From contig CAMBXM010000016.1 in assembly GCA_945871815.1 (NCBI GenBank), positions 1-38,381 on the forward strand: a DNA stretch of 38,381 nucleotides, in the 5' to 3' direction. How positions within the stretch are numbered: position 1 is the first letter of the stretch; every line of letters begins with the position of its first letter. Shown here piece by piece: positions 26,156 to 35,108 of this stretch. A model generated the notes under the pieces. It was given only the letters and a program-made list of their open reading frames with translations. It did not search any database and was not told the DNA's origin. Both the position numbers and the translations under genes were made by a program. The DNA comes from Singulisphaera sp. GP187. GTDB taxonomy: Bacteria > Planctomycetota > UBA1135 > UBA2386.

Positions 26156-26177
26156 CAGCGTCCCTGCCGAATGAGCG

Positions 26178-26187
26178 ATTGCGCAAT
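26178..26187. promoter_or_regulatory. Perfect palindrome ATTGCGCAAT near the methyltransferase start
   Basis: ATTGCGCAAT lies about 23 bp upstream of ATG 26155 and just downstream of a TATACC box on the minus strand (26188-26193). It could be an operator for a dimeric regulator in the infA/methyltransferase divergent region. One short palindrome may arise by chance. Confidence 0.3.
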
Positions 26188-26271
26188 GGTATAGCCGGGA
26201 CCGGCCCGAACCTGCGCGCGCTTCCCCACGACGATTCGACCACGGACTGCGAGAACGGGACGTGCTGCGCC

Positions 26272-26301
26272 TTGTGCTCGCGCCCGCGGGGTCCGTAGAA
26301 T
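26272..26301 (+). promoter_or_regulatory. Putative sigma-70 promoter of infA
   Basis: TTGTGC (26272-26277) and TAGAAT (26296-26301) are 18 bp apart; the -10 matches five of six consensus bases, the -35 only three. It lies 52 bp before the infA start. Confidence 0.45.
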
Positions 26302-26353
26302 GCTCGGCCTTTCCACCCGCCCGGTTCGCGTCCCCCTCTGCATCGGAGTCCTT

Positions 26354-26569
26354 GTGCCCAAGGAAGAAGCAATCGTCCTCGAAGGCACGGTCGTCGAGAC
26401 CCTCGCCAACACCAAGTTCCGGATCAAGATCGACACCGGGCACGAGATCCTCGCGCACATCTCCGGCAAGATGCGCAAGCACTTCATCCGCATCATCCCA
26501 GGGGATCGCGTGACCGTCGAAGTCTCGCCGTACGATCTGACGCGCGGGCGGATCATCTACCGCGCCTGA
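26354..26569 (+). CDS. infA: Translation initiation factor IF-1
   Basis: 71 aa from GTG 26354, with GGAG at 26345-26348. The frame stays open to 26300, but the extra residues do not fit the family. Single OB-fold: [15 protein letters not shown] (8-22), [18 protein letters not shown] (about 27-44) and [18 protein letters not shown] (about 48-66), the canonical IF-1 core that binds the A site of the 30S subunit with IF-2 and IF-3. In many bacteria infA lies in the spc/alpha ribosomal operons; here it stands alone, divergent from the methyltransferase. Its TGA falls in the first unit of an 18-bp tandem repeat. Confidence 0.97.
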   Translation: MPKEEAIVLEGTVVETLANTKFRIKIDTGHEILAHISGKMRKHFIRIIPGDRVTVEVSPYDLTRGRIIYRA

Positions 26570-26629
26570 TTGGTGCTGGCCGCCTGATCGGCAATGGGCT
26601 CCTGATCGGCAATGGGCCCCCGATGGGCG
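26565..26629. repeat. 18-bp degenerate tandem repeat starting at the infA stop codon
   Basis: Units CCTGATCGGCAATGGGCT (26583-26600) and a copy differing in one base (26601-26618) are preceded by a diverged unit at 26565-26582 that includes the infA TGA, and followed by a partial one. The 18-bp period keeps frame, so TGA recurs in frame at 26585 and 26603: three in-frame stops in a row. Confidence 0.85.
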
Positions 26630-26736
26630 ATTCTAGGGTTCGTAGCCGCTCGTGTCGGTCTTGCCGTCGAGGCGCTGACCGGCGCCTTCTCTGGGCTGAG
26701 GCCGGCGCGTCGGTCGATGGCTGCGTCGCAGACGCC

Positions 26737-26756
26737 GCGGGATCTACGGATCCCGC
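26737..26756. terminator. 8-bp perfect hairpin with TACG tetraloop between convergent genes
   Basis: GCGGGATC (26737-26744) pairs exactly with GATCCCGC (26749-26756) around TACG, giving a C(UACG)G tetraloop, an unusually stable RNA type. It lies between convergent infA and the 26826 gene. No T-run follows. A terminator or mRNA 3'-end stabiliser is likely. The rest of 26630-26825 shows no gene. Confidence 0.55.
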
Positions 26757-26825
26757 TACGAGTCCGCTCCTTGCCCTCTTTCTGCGTTGCGCGGCCTCGC
26801 TCGCAGGCCCATTGAGAAACAGCTC

Positions 26826-28529
26826 TTACTGGGGCACGTAGCGAAACGCTGCTTGGTCGATGATCTGCAGCGTGACCGGGTCCTTGATGCGGACCACGAA
26901 GTGCTGCACGAAGCCGAGTTCGTTGGCGGGCACGATGGGCATCGGGATCGGCAAGTTGTAGAGCGTGAGACCGATCTGCGGTGGGAAGTCGAGTGGCAGG
27001 TCCGGGATCCAGGGGACGATCACGCCTGAGTCGAGTTCGGCGACGGCGTCGAGGTAGATCGAGCGTGTCTGTGCGGTGGTGTTGAAGAACGTCCAGTGCA
27101 CGTAGAGCGTGCTGCCATTTGGCGCGGTCAGAACTTCGAGGCCGTCGAGGTCCGTCATGATGTCCTTCACGGGCAAGGTCATCGTCGACGTCGTCGGGGC
27201 GTTGATCGAGTAGCCGTTCTGAACGAGCGGAGCCGCGAGGCTGCCTTGTGGCGCAGAGATCCTCAGGTTCCAGGTGCCGGCAGGCGCTACGCAGTGCACG
27301 ACGCCATCGGCGCCCGCTTGGTTGCCGGGGACAACGATTGGGTTACCCGTGGCCGGATCGATGAGCTGCAACTGCGCGGCAGGAATTGGCTGCGCGAAGG
27401 CATCGTGAACCGTGATGTTCATCGCGATGCCAGCGGTCACCGGGATGACGCCGACGTTCAGGTTGGTCGCGACGGTGTAGTTGCCGGTGCGCGTGCCCGT
27501 GAGGCCGGTGGCGACCAACGGATCGACGCGGATCTGGTAGGTGCCTGGGGGGACCATGACCCCGAACAGCCCCGTTGCACTGGTGTTGTCGTTCGGCGTG
27601 TAGAGCTTGTGGCCGAGAGTGTCGAACACGTCGATGTCCGCACCGAGGACGCCGCCAGCAGGGCCGATGACTTGTCCAGACAACTGGACGGCGCGCAGCA
27701 TGCGGACCAGTCCCATGTTGTAAGGCGCGTTCAGAACCGGGATGCCGAAGACCTGGCGGCCAGCGTGCAAGTTGCCGAGCGGCGGCACGATCTCGACGTC
27801 ATACAGGCCAAAGGGCAGCAGGGCGGAGAAGGCGCCCAGCGTGTTGGTCAGCTTGTTGAGTTGCAACACCACCTCGCCGGTGAGCGCATTCGTCGTGATC
27901 ACTTCGCAACCGGCGATCGGCAACAGGTTCACGGTATCGACGACCGAGCCCGTCACCGCGTAGCCAGCGCGCAGCGTGATCGTGCCTTTCGCCACTGGCG
28001 CGGTCGCGATGGTCGGTTGTTCCCACGGCACGAGGTTCGACCCAGTCGGCGGGATCGCGCGTAGGATCACATTGGTGTTTGCCGGGATTCCGATCACCAC
28101 GTTGCCGGCGGCGTCGGAACCGTCGTGGGGGGTGTACAGCTTGACTCCGTTTGGCAGGTAGACGTTCATGTTCACGCCCAGCAGTCCTGCGCCGCTCTCG
28201 TTGACCATCGTCGCCGTGACCGGAAACGCGGGGCCGAGGATGTAGTCACCGAGGGTTGTTGCGCCACTGACGGTGAGGTCGAAGCCAGCTGCCTGGAGGA
28301 AGTTGCTGTGCGGGTCGATCTGGACGGTGTAGACGCGGTCCTGCAGGCCGGTCACGAGAAACGTGCCGTCCGCCGCACTGGTGCCGATTCCTCCGCCATT
28401 GCTGAGAATGACCCCGACGTTGCCGATGGGGTTCAGATTGGCGTCGAGGAAGCGACCGGCGAGCGACTGGGCATTGGCAGTGACGCCGACCAGCGCGGTG
28501 AGGATGCAACAGAAGGTGGTGCGCAGCAT
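26826..28529 (-). CDS. Secreted protein with about five carboxypeptidase-regulatory/transthyretin-like domains
   Basis: 567 aa; signal peptide 1-20 (LTALVGVTANA). The rest is a string of beta-sandwich repeats of the CarboxypepD-regulatory type, each with a PIxxVxV-like opening and a GxYxVxIDP-like close: about 24-73, 104-165, 200-260, 290-345 and 375-430. KLYTP[HN]D recurs in two of them, showing internal duplication. A C-terminal beta domain (about 460-567) ends in FRYVPQ. Such proteins are surface or outer-membrane-associated structural or carbohydrate-binding proteins; none of the repeats has an enzyme motif. It is the last gene of the eight-gene run, 43 bp after the beta-helix gene. Confidence 0.75.
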   Translation of the reverse strand: MLRTTFCCILTALVGVTANAQSLAGRFLDANLNPIGNVGVILSNGGGIGTSAADGTFLVTGLQDRVYTVQIDPHSNFLQAAGFDLTVSGATTLGDYILGPAFPVTATMVNESGAGLLGVNMNVYLPNGVKLYTPHDGSDAAGNVVIGIPANTNVILRAIPPTGSNLVPWEQPTIATAPVAKGTITLRAGYAVTGSVVDTVNLLPIAGCEVITTNALTGEVVLQLNKLTNTLGAFSALLPFGLYDVEIVPPLGNLHAGRQVFGIPVLNAPYNMGLVRMLRAVQLSGQVIGPAGGVLGADIDVFDTLGHKLYTPNDNTSATGLFGVMVPPGTYQIRVDPLVATGLTGTRTGNYTVATNLNVGVIPVTAGIAMNITVHDAFAQPIPAAQLQLIDPATGNPIVVPGNQAGADGVVHCVAPAGTWNLRISAPQGSLAAPLVQNGYSINAPTTSTMTLPVKDIMTDLDGLEVLTAPNGSTLYVHWTFFNTTAQTRSIYLDAVAELDSGVIVPWIPDLPLDFPPQIGLTLYNLPIPMPIVPANELGFVQHFVVRIKDPVTLQIIDQAAFRYVPQ

Positions 28530-28572
28530 GTGGCAGGTAGTGGAGGACAGTCGACGAACCGATCGTGGTGGA

Positions 28573-30957
28573 TCAGCGGGTTGCGATCGGGATCAGCAAA
28601 GGAGACGCGAATAGGGCCCCTGCTGCCGAGCGCAATCCCATGTTCACCACGATATTGTCCCCGGCGGGCCACCCGGTGACAGGCGGATTAACTGTTACAC
28701 GGTTTGCGCTCACGAACACCTGTGCGCCGGGTGTCGTGCGCAGGCGAACTCGGTCTGCCGTCACGGTGCTGGGGTCGAGTGCACTCGAGAACACGAGGAC
28801 GATTGGTTGGTTCACAGTCACGCCGACGGTGATCGGAGGTTCGGTGTGCAACAGTTGGAGCCCGAGTGGGGTGAATGGGTCATAGACACCAGGTTCGCCG
28901 CCAGCCAGGGAGCCGTGCGGGCCTGGGCTCTTGATCGGATCACCGGCGGCGACCAAGGCCGTGCCGATTGCGAGCGAGCCAGAAAAGAGGCGCAGATCCT
29001 CGATCAAGTTCGCGGTCGCCGCGTTTGGATAGTCGAAGACGGCATCCGGCGAGATGAAGGTCGTGGGGGCGGGCGTCACAACGATCGCACCGCCGACAGA
29101 ATCTGTCACCGTGAGCTTGGTGCCGTTGTCGCCGATCTCGACGGCGCTGCCATCGACGATGCCGCTGCCCGCCGCGAGAGTAATGGCACCGTTCACGTTG
29201 GCGATGGCAGAGCTGAAGCTCGAGGGCGCGTTCTCGAACGGATTGTCGACGGTTTCGATGAAGCAGGCGGCGTTGCGTACATTGACGAACGGGTTGGGCT
29301 GACGCCACACGACGCAGTTGACGGCCGAGCCGATGCGTCGCGGATTGTCGCCGCGCGGCGCCGTCGTCAGTGCCTCGAAGCCCCCGAGCTTGTTGCCGGA
29401 GAGCACGCAGTGGCTGGCGATGACAACCTTGTCGCCTTCGGTGGTGTGAACGCCGAAGCCGAGGTTGCCCAGGAAGCTGCCGTTGGTCACGACTACATGG
29501 CCCGGCCTCAGGTCATCTGCAGTCGACGTGGCGAGGTCTGGCTCCGAAGTGATCCACAAGCCGTCGCCAGCATTCGCGGTGCAGCGCACGCGATCGATCA
29601 CGTAGTCGCCTTGGTCGTCCGCGTCGATGTGGATGCCGGCACGGCGATTGGCGATGGCCGCGCAATCGCGAATCCTGATCGTGGCGTTCCACTGCGGGAA
29701 CAGGTCGTAGTCCTGGTCGATGAACAAGCCGTCGCGGCCATTGCGCTGAAAGGTGCAACCCTCGACTTCGATCGAGAACTGGCCGCCCGGGGACTGTGGT
29801 GACGTGGATACGGTGTTGAGGTCGGCGCCGAGGCCGTCGAGAGAGTTGCCGAAGAACCTGCAGCCGAACGCGCGCAGGCTCGCCGAGTTGCCCGACAGCG
29901 CGAGTAGGTCGTTGGGATCGACGCCGCGGCCGCCGTTCGCGTCGAACGTGGTCCGGTCGAGGTCGAGGTCAAAGGTGCCACTGACGCCGAGCCCATCGCT
30001 GCCGTTCTGACTGACGTCGCAGGCGACGAGGCGTACGTTGCGTCGGTTGGCGAAGTCCGTCAGTTGGCGCACTCGCAGGCCGTTGTCGACGCAGCGGATC
30101 GAGCGAACGCTGCGTAGCTCGCAGTCGGACTCGGTGACATCGATACCCTCGATTGAGACGCCCTGTCCGTCGATTGCGAAGCCATCGACGATGTGCATCG
30201 CACCGCCGCTGATGACGTCGAGGATACGCGGCGTGCTGCCGCCGCGGAGCATCGTCCCGCCGCCGTCGGCGTTGCGAGTTGCGAGGCTGAATCCGGCGAC
30301 GAATCCACCGTAGACGTGCACCCCGGGGCCAACTGCGAAGGCGCCGCCTTCTTGCGTGCCGGGATCGAACGGCCGCGTCGTGTAGGTGCCGTCGAGTACC
30401 CAGACATTGGCTCCACCGTTGATGCTGGAGAAGACGGCCCCGACGAGCAGCGCGTTGTCGAGTTTCGGGTAGGCCAGGGCAGGTGTCGAGCCATCACCGT
30501 TGGTTGGACCGTTACTGTCGACATAGATCGGCGCGCTCGGGCGGCAGCGGATCGCGGTACCAACCGGCGTCCATGCAGTGGTGCCCGTCTTGCGAATGCC
30601 GAAGCCGGCGTGAACCGTCGTCCCATTCACGACCAGAGTCGGCAGGTCTGCAGTGGCGAAGATGCGGTTGTCGCTGGTCAGTGGGGCGGCGACGGGAGCG
30701 CTGGCGAACAGCGTCAGCCGATCGAGGCCGAGGAACAGTGCCGCCTCGAAACCCGCACCCGGCAGGACGTAGTCGGCACGCAAGATGCCATCGCCGGCAC
30801 ACAGAGCTGTGAGGCCAGTACTGGGCGTGGCGCTGGGCGGGAGAATGGGCGGGTTCGGGCGCACCGATGGACCCACGAGATCGCCGATGTTGCCACCGCA
30901 CCCAGTCAAACCAGCAGCAAGCAGCAGTGCGAACGTGTTGCGAAAGGAAATGGCCAT
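28573..30957 (-). CDS. Parallel beta-helix lipoprotein with C-terminal Ig-like (Big_5) domain
   Basis: 794 aa. The lipobox is LTGC with C20, so it is lipid-anchored. The central region (about 165-560) is right-handed beta-helix (PbH1) sequence: repeated short strands with N, G and aliphatic positions (for example GFAIDGQGVSIEGIDVTES, NGSDGLGVSG, NGRDGLFIDQ), as in pectate lyase, epimerase and polysaccharide-binding folds. Near the C-terminus (about 695-790) FSSALDPSTVTADRVRL is typical of a Big_5/SbsA Ig-like domain. No clear catalytic cluster of a lyase or epimerase could be picked out, so binding rather than catalysis is possible. It starts 5 bp after the AlgE-like gene ends. Confidence 0.8.
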   Translation of the reverse strand: MAISFRNTFALLLAAGLTGCGGNIGDLVGPSVRPNPPILPPSATPSTGLTALCAGDGILRADYVLPGAGFEAALFLGLDRLTLFASAPVAAPLTSDNRIFATADLPTLVVNGTTVHAGFGIRKTGTTAWTPVGTAIRCRPSAPIYVDSNGPTNGDGSTPALAYPKLDNALLVGAVFSSINGGANVWVLDGTYTTRPFDPGTQEGGAFAVGPGVHVYGGFVAGFSLATRNADGGGTMLRGGSTPRILDVISGGAMHIVDGFAIDGQGVSIEGIDVTESDCELRSVRSIRCVDNGLRVRQLTDFANRRNVRLVACDVSQNGSDGLGVSGTFDLDLDRTTFDANGGRGVDPNDLLALSGNSASLRAFGCRFFGNSLDGLGADLNTVSTSPQSPGGQFSIEVEGCTFQRNGRDGLFIDQDYDLFPQWNATIRIRDCAAIANRRAGIHIDADDQGDYVIDRVRCTANAGDGLWITSEPDLATSTADDLRPGHVVVTNGSFLGNLGFGVHTTEGDKVVIASHCVLSGNKLGGFEALTTAPRGDNPRRIGSAVNCVVWRQPNPFVNVRNAACFIETVDNPFENAPSSFSSAIANVNGAITLAAGSGIVDGSAVEIGDNGTKLTVTDSVGGAIVVTPAPTTFISPDAVFDYPNAATANLIEDLRLFSGSLAIGTALVAAGDPIKSPGPHGSLAGGEPGVYDPFTPLGLQLLHTEPPITVGVTVNQPIVLVFSSALDPSTVTADRVRLRTTPGAQVFVSANRVTVNPPVTGWPAGDNIVVNMGLRSAAGALFASPLLIPIATR

Positions 30958-30962
30958 GGGGA

Positions 30963-32759
30963 TCAGAAGCTGATGCGGGCCGTGAGGTCGAACTTGGTAG
31001 CAGGTTCCTGCGCGTCGAAAGCGGGGCCTGGTTCGAAGTGACCCAAGATGGTCTCTACGGTCAGAAGACCGGCGCGGTAACCGAACACGAGGTCAAGCTC
31101 CCAGCCGAGGTTCGGGTCGCGCCCATTGGGGATGCTGCCGGCGCCGATGCGCAGATCGTTGAGGGGCGCGGTCTGCGACGCGAAGTCTTGCAGATACGTG
31201 TGGTAGACCGCTGTGATCGACGTGTTGGGCAGCGGTCGAAAGGACGCTGCTGCCGTCAGGATCGCGATGTTGGCGAGTTCGGGCCGGAAGACGTCGCCGT
31301 AGTAGCGAATACTGGTGACGCCACCGAGCTTGGCGTTGTTGTCGTTGAAGCCGCTCTGGCGATAGCCCTGGACCGAACTGCTGTCCTTCTCACCCGAGCC
31401 GTAGGCATAGCCGAACTGCAGCGATGGGCGCAGATCGTTGTCGAACGTGTAGCGGCCCAGTAAGTCGAAGGCCCAGCCGTTCACGTCTTCCACCTGCGCC
31501 GCGACCTCGTCGTTGATCGGGCCACCATCATTGATACCCCAGCGACTGTGGCCGCGGGCGAAGCCGAGTTCGGCCCAGTGACCAAGGCCGACCTTGGGAT
31601 CGTCGATGGAGCGCAAGCCGAACAGCACTGGCTCGTGGTCGCGCGCGGTGTGATCTTCGCGCTTCAGGACGTAGCCGCCCAACCACCAGTCGGCCGACAT
31701 GCGATATCGGATCAACGACATGTACAGTTCGGTACCGTCCGTGTTGTTGGCCGGCGCAGCGAAGTCGCGCCCAATCGCGGCGCCGACGTCGACGCGCCAA
31801 TCGCTGTCGTTGTAGATGGCGCGGAAACCGTCCAGCGTGCGGTCGAAGAGCCATTCCTTCTCGTCTTCGAAGTCGGTGCGGCCAACCAAGAGTTGGACTC
31901 GTTCGGCCACCGCCAACGACAACGCGCCGCGCGTGATCTGCAGCGATTCGTTCGTGGTGTCAGCGCGAGTTGGGTTGTCGTTGTTGGTGTCGCTGCGACC
32001 GGCTCCTGCCTCGAAGATCGCGTAGCTTGCTTTGTCGTTGAACAACCAGAGGGCGTCTAGGTTGAGCGACTCCGATGCCGAGGCCGAGTCGCGCTCGGTC
32101 GTTCGGTCCAAGTCGTACTCCTCCTTGTCGGTGTAGCTGAGGGACGCACTGCCGCCGAGGAAGAGGTTCTCGCTGGCCTGGATCGAGAACGGCACACCCT
32201 TCTGATCGTCGGCCTTGAACAACGCCAGCGGATCGTCCGAGGAGCGGTCGCCGAGCGTGCCGATGCTGGCGCCCTGCTGAAACGGCAGACGGATACCGCC
32301 AACGACGATTTCAGAGTCCGCTGCCCTGATCTGCGACAACTCGCCTTCGACCTTGAACTGCTCGCGGACTTCGGACTTGCGGATCGTGCGGACCTTGAAC
32401 GCGTTGTCCTTGTTGCGCAGTTTGAGGAGCAACCATTCGCCGTCGGCCGGTTGGAATGGCTGGATCGCTTGCTTGTCGGCGGATTCGTACTCGGTCTCGC
32501 TGTCGGCCGAGAAGCGAAGTCCGACGACCTCCAATTCGGTCGCGGAGACGGGCTTGGCCGCGGCAATGATCTCCACCTTCTCGGTCTTGTCACTGCTGCC
32601 GCGCGGGAGCTCATCGATTTCGTCGACGACGGGGCGACCATTGACCATGCGGCCTTTGGCTTCGATCCACGTGCCTAGCTGCAGCTTGGCGGCCGTGCTT
32701 TGCTCGGTAGCAACGCAGCTGGACAAGAGCAGGCATGTAAGGAGTCCTGGGCGTGACAT
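30963..32759 (-). CDS. AlgE/alginate-export-like outer-membrane beta-barrel with lipobox
   Basis: 598 aa. The N-terminus ends LLSSC (C15), a good lipobox. Residues about 25-190 are a small soluble beta domain of the DUF5666/OB kind (GTWIEAKGRMVNGRPV at about 29-44). Residues about 195-598 alternate amphipathic strands and turn loops of a barrel; EWLFDRTLDGFRAIY and RYRMSADWWLGGYVL have the look of the Alginate_exp family. The protein ends in FDLTARISF, with terminal F as in many outer-membrane barrels. Family members export alginate-type polysaccharide across the outer membrane. It begins 1 bp after the upstream kinase gene ends, so it is coupled to it. Confidence 0.8.
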   Translation of the reverse strand: MSRPGLLTCLLLSSCVATEQSTAAKLQLGTWIEAKGRMVNGRPVVDEIDELPRGSSDKTEKVEIIAAAKPVSATELEVVGLRFSADSETEYESADKQAIQPFQPADGEWLLLKLRNKDNAFKVRTIRKSEVREQFKVEGELSQIRAADSEIVVGGIRLPFQQGASIGTLGDRSSDDPLALFKADDQKGVPFSIQASENLFLGGSASLSYTDKEEYDLDRTTERDSASASESLNLDALWLFNDKASYAIFEAGAGRSDTNNDNPTRADTTNESLQITRGALSLAVAERVQLLVGRTDFEDEKEWLFDRTLDGFRAIYNDSDWRVDVGAAIGRDFAAPANNTDGTELYMSLIRYRMSADWWLGGYVLKREDHTARDHEPVLFGLRSIDDPKVGLGHWAELGFARGHSRWGINDGGPINDEVAAQVEDVNGWAFDLLGRYTFDNDLRPSLQFGYAYGSGEKDSSSVQGYRQSGFNDNNAKLGGVTSIRYYGDVFRPELANIAILTAAASFRPLPNTSITAVYHTYLQDFASQTAPLNDLRIGAGSIPNGRDPNLGWELDLVFGYRAGLLTVETILGHFEPGPAFDAQEPATKFDLTARISF

Positions 32760-32760
32760 G

Positions 32761-33816
32761 TCAGAGAGCGAGAAGCCGGGTTACTTCAGATACTAGCACG
32801 CGTGTCAAGTCCGCCCATCGAGGGCGCATGGCGTACACGCCGCAGAGTCGCGCGCGAACGCACGCTTGCCAGCGGCTCCGTAGCGGCGATGGCATCGCAA
32901 ATCGGTCGAGCATCGCGTCGGCCGCGCCGTCGTCGATGCCGCTCTGTTGCAATGCCCGCAAGCGCAGGTGTTCGGCGAGATTTACGAGGTCGAAGTTTGC
33001 GTCACCGCGGCCGACGCCTTCGAGGTCGATCAGCCACGCTCCTGCAGCTGTGAGAAAGACCTGCTTGTCGTGCAGATCCCCGTGCACAAGGCCCTCGTGG
33101 CTGTCCTCAGGAGCGCGCAGTTGTTCGATGCGGGCGGCAAGGTCGTCGAGCTCGGGCACGACAACTGCGCCCTTGCGGAGCATCTTTGCTGCGGCATCGC
33201 GGGCGCTGGCAAAGTCGTGGCGCGGGAGGTCGTCGGCGCACGGCGCCGTTGCGAGCGCGCGCACCGCCGCGTCGACCAAGAACCACGAGGGCGCGTTGCC
33301 ACGCGCAAGATGCTCGCGCAGGGACTGCCCCGGGACAGCCATCGCGGCGTAGGCAAACAACTCCGGCAGCAGGCACATTGGGCGCGCAAAGTGCAAGGCA
33401 CCGACCGAATCGGCGAGGCTGGCGAACACCGCGCTGGCTCGAGTCCACGTCTTGCGGTCGAGGAACTTGACGAAGACCGTCTCGCGGCCGCGCCGCATGC
33501 GCACGACCGCGCGCTTACCCGGTCGCCAAGCAACCAACTGTAGTTCGGTGACCGGGCCTAGTACCGAGGAGAGTGCTGCCTGCACCTCCGCTGGAGCCAG
33601 AAACAGACCTGCTGCGGGCAGTTGAGTGTCGTGCGCAAGTGCCAGCTCGCGAACCTCTCCGCTCGCATCCAGCACGAAGTTCCGCGGTGGCGCAGAACTG
33701 GCGCGCAACAACGCGCACGCCCGGCCATCGTCACTGCGCAGCACCAGTTCGGTGTCGGTGTCGATGGCTGGCAGACCGCTGCGAAGCGCTGCGAAATCGG
33801 CGGGCGAGGCGTTCAC
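32761..33816 (-). CDS. APH-fold phosphotransferase (second of two)
   Basis: 351 aa from GTG 33816, which has AAGGAGG at 33824-33830 (7 nt spacing) and overlaps the previous gene's TGA (GTGA). The catalytic loop is VHGDLHDKQ (244-252), with base D247, and the metal-binding D is in LIDLEGVGRGD (262-272), both typical of the aminoglycoside/choline kinase superfamily. VFVKFLDR (114-121) provides the ATP-binding lysine. These kinases act on small molecules; with two glycosyltransferases upstream, a sugar, nucleotide sugar or glycolipid headgroup is plausible. Only about 20% similar in pattern to its upstream neighbour, so not a recent duplicate. Confidence 0.82.
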   Translation of the reverse strand: MNASPADFAALRSGLPAIDTDTELVLRSDDGRACALLRASSAPPRNFVLDASGEVRELALAHDTQLPAAGLFLAPAEVQAALSSVLGPVTELQLVAWRPGKRAVVRMRRGRETVFVKFLDRKTWTRASAVFASLADSVGALHFARPMCLLPELFAYAAMAVPGQSLREHLARGNAPSWFLVDAAVRALATAPCADDLPRHDFASARDAAAKMLRKGAVVVPELDDLAARIEQLRAPEDSHEGLVHGDLHDKQVFLTAAGAWLIDLEGVGRGDANFDLVNLAEHLRLRALQQSGIDDGAADAMLDRFAMPSPLRSRWQACVRARLCGVYAMRPRWADLTRVLVSEVTRLLAL

Positions 33817-35108
33817 TTCGTCGCCTCCTTGGCTGCTGCATGCGCGTGGGCTAGCAACCGCTCGCAGGCCTCTGGCCAGTCGGCGCGCAGAGACCGGAAC
33901 GGCATCGCTGCCATGCGCGCGAGCGCGGCGGCGTTCCACCACGCCAGTTCTGGTGAGGTTGGCAACGAAGCCCGCTTGCTGTAAGCGGCGACGAAATCGG
34001 CGGCGAAGGAGGCGCCGTGTGCTGGGTCTTCGGCGATCGAATGCGAGTGAAAGGACGCCAGGTCGGCGGCGATCGGACCGGCGCAGGCGCGGTCGAAGTC
34101 ACAGAGGCCGGCGTCATTGGCGAGTAGCACCTGTCCACAGTGAAAGTCGCCATGCAGCAGTCGCGCCGGCGACGGTGCTGGAACGGACGCTGCGAGCAGC
34201 GACGCGACCGCGGCGGCGAGGCGACCATGTTCTGGGGTCAATTGCCCCAGATCCATGCAGGCGCGTTGGACGAGGTCGAGTTCGGATGCGACGTCGCGAA
34301 CCGGAGCACCCGCTGGCAGTGTTGCGGTATGCAGGCGCGCGAGTGTCGTGGCGACGGCATCGAGCCCGCTCCGATCGCCGTGGTGAAACGCGCGGCCCGG
34401 CAAGTGGCTTTCGAGCAACAGGCGCTCGTGCGGTGCGGCGAGCAGTTCGGGGACGCGCAGTCCGACTGCGGTCGCTGCCGAGGCGAGCTGCGCGCGAGCC
34501 GGCAGCGGCTCGGCGAGCAGGCGGAACCAGACGGTCAAGCTGTGTTCCGCGGCTGCTGCATCGCCGCCCTTGAAGCCCAGATCCCAGCGCAGCACGGCGC
34601 GGCGTTCAGGCTTGTAGCGGACAATCTCGCGGCGGCTTCGACTCTTGCTGATGCGCAGACTCTCCGGCACCAGATCGGGGCGCACGCTGGTCATCATCGA
34701 GCGCACCTTGGAGGCACGAACGAGGCGGCGCAGATCGGGCATCTGGCGATCAAGCGGAAAGCCGACCAGCAGCAGTCCGTGCTCTTCGACGAGTGCTAGC
34801 GAACGCTGCCATTCGTCGGTCTCCTCGTCGGCACGGTGGCGCAGCTTCTGCGCCTCGTCGGCGAGTCGATCCGGCGGCGCGGTGCGGACGGTCACGTAGC
34901 TCGGCGCGCTGTCGTCGCCGACCTTGGCATGCCAGCCGACGATGCAGCCATCCGTGCCTTTCCAGCGCACATAGTCGGGCTCGAGCACGACCCGGCGCAC
35001 GCCGTCGCCGAGATGCTGCTGCGCCAGCTCTTGAACGAGTTCGCGGTCGATCGCGCGAGCGAACGCTGCCTCCGTTGCTGCGACCGGCAGAGGGCACACG
35101 CGCGTCAT
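33813..35108 (-). CDS. APH-fold phosphotransferase (first of two)
   Basis: 431 aa from ATG 35108, overlapping the ABC gene's TGA (ATGA). The open frame to 35441 lies antisense within the ABC gene and is not needed. The catalytic loop is LLHGDFHCGQ (317-326) with base D321, then LCDFDRACAGP (335-345) with D337/D339, the APH/choline-kinase signature. The N-terminal lobe is larger than usual (about 240 residues), including RRLVRASKVRSMMT (about 127-140), and may hold a substrate-binding extension. With the next gene it forms a pair of dissimilar kinases coupled by GTGA overlap. Confidence 0.82.
   Translation of the reverse strand: MTRVCPLPVAATEAAFARAIDRELVQELAQQHLGDGVRRVVLEPDYVRWKGTDGCIVGWHAKVGDDSAPSYVTVRTAPPDRLADEAQKLRHRADEETDEWQRSLALVEEHGLLLVGFPLDRQMPDLRRLVRASKVRSMMTSVRPDLVPESLRISKSRSRREIVRYKPERRAVLRWDLGFKGGDAAAAEHSLTVWFRLLAEPLPARAQLASAATAVGLRVPELLAAPHERLLLESHLPGRAFHHGDRSGLDAVATTLARLHTATLPAGAPVRDVASELDLVQRACMDLGQLTPEHGRLAAAVASLLAASVPAPSPARLLHGDFHCGQVLLANDAGLCDFDRACAGPIAADLASFHSHSIAEDPAHGASFAADFVAAYSKRASLPTSPELAWWNAAALARMAAMPFRSLRADWPEACERLLAHAHAAAKEATK
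33824..33830 (-). promoter_or_regulatory. Strong ribosome binding site for GTG 33816
   Basis: AAGGAGG on the minus strand lies 7 nt before GTG 33816 and decides against the longer open frame reaching 33942. Confidence 0.7.

Noticed and set aside
32761-35108. Antibiotic resistance by aminoglycoside phosphotransferases
   Set aside because: Only the superfamily motifs are present, and the genes are locked into a glycosyltransferase/exporter run rather than a resistance context.
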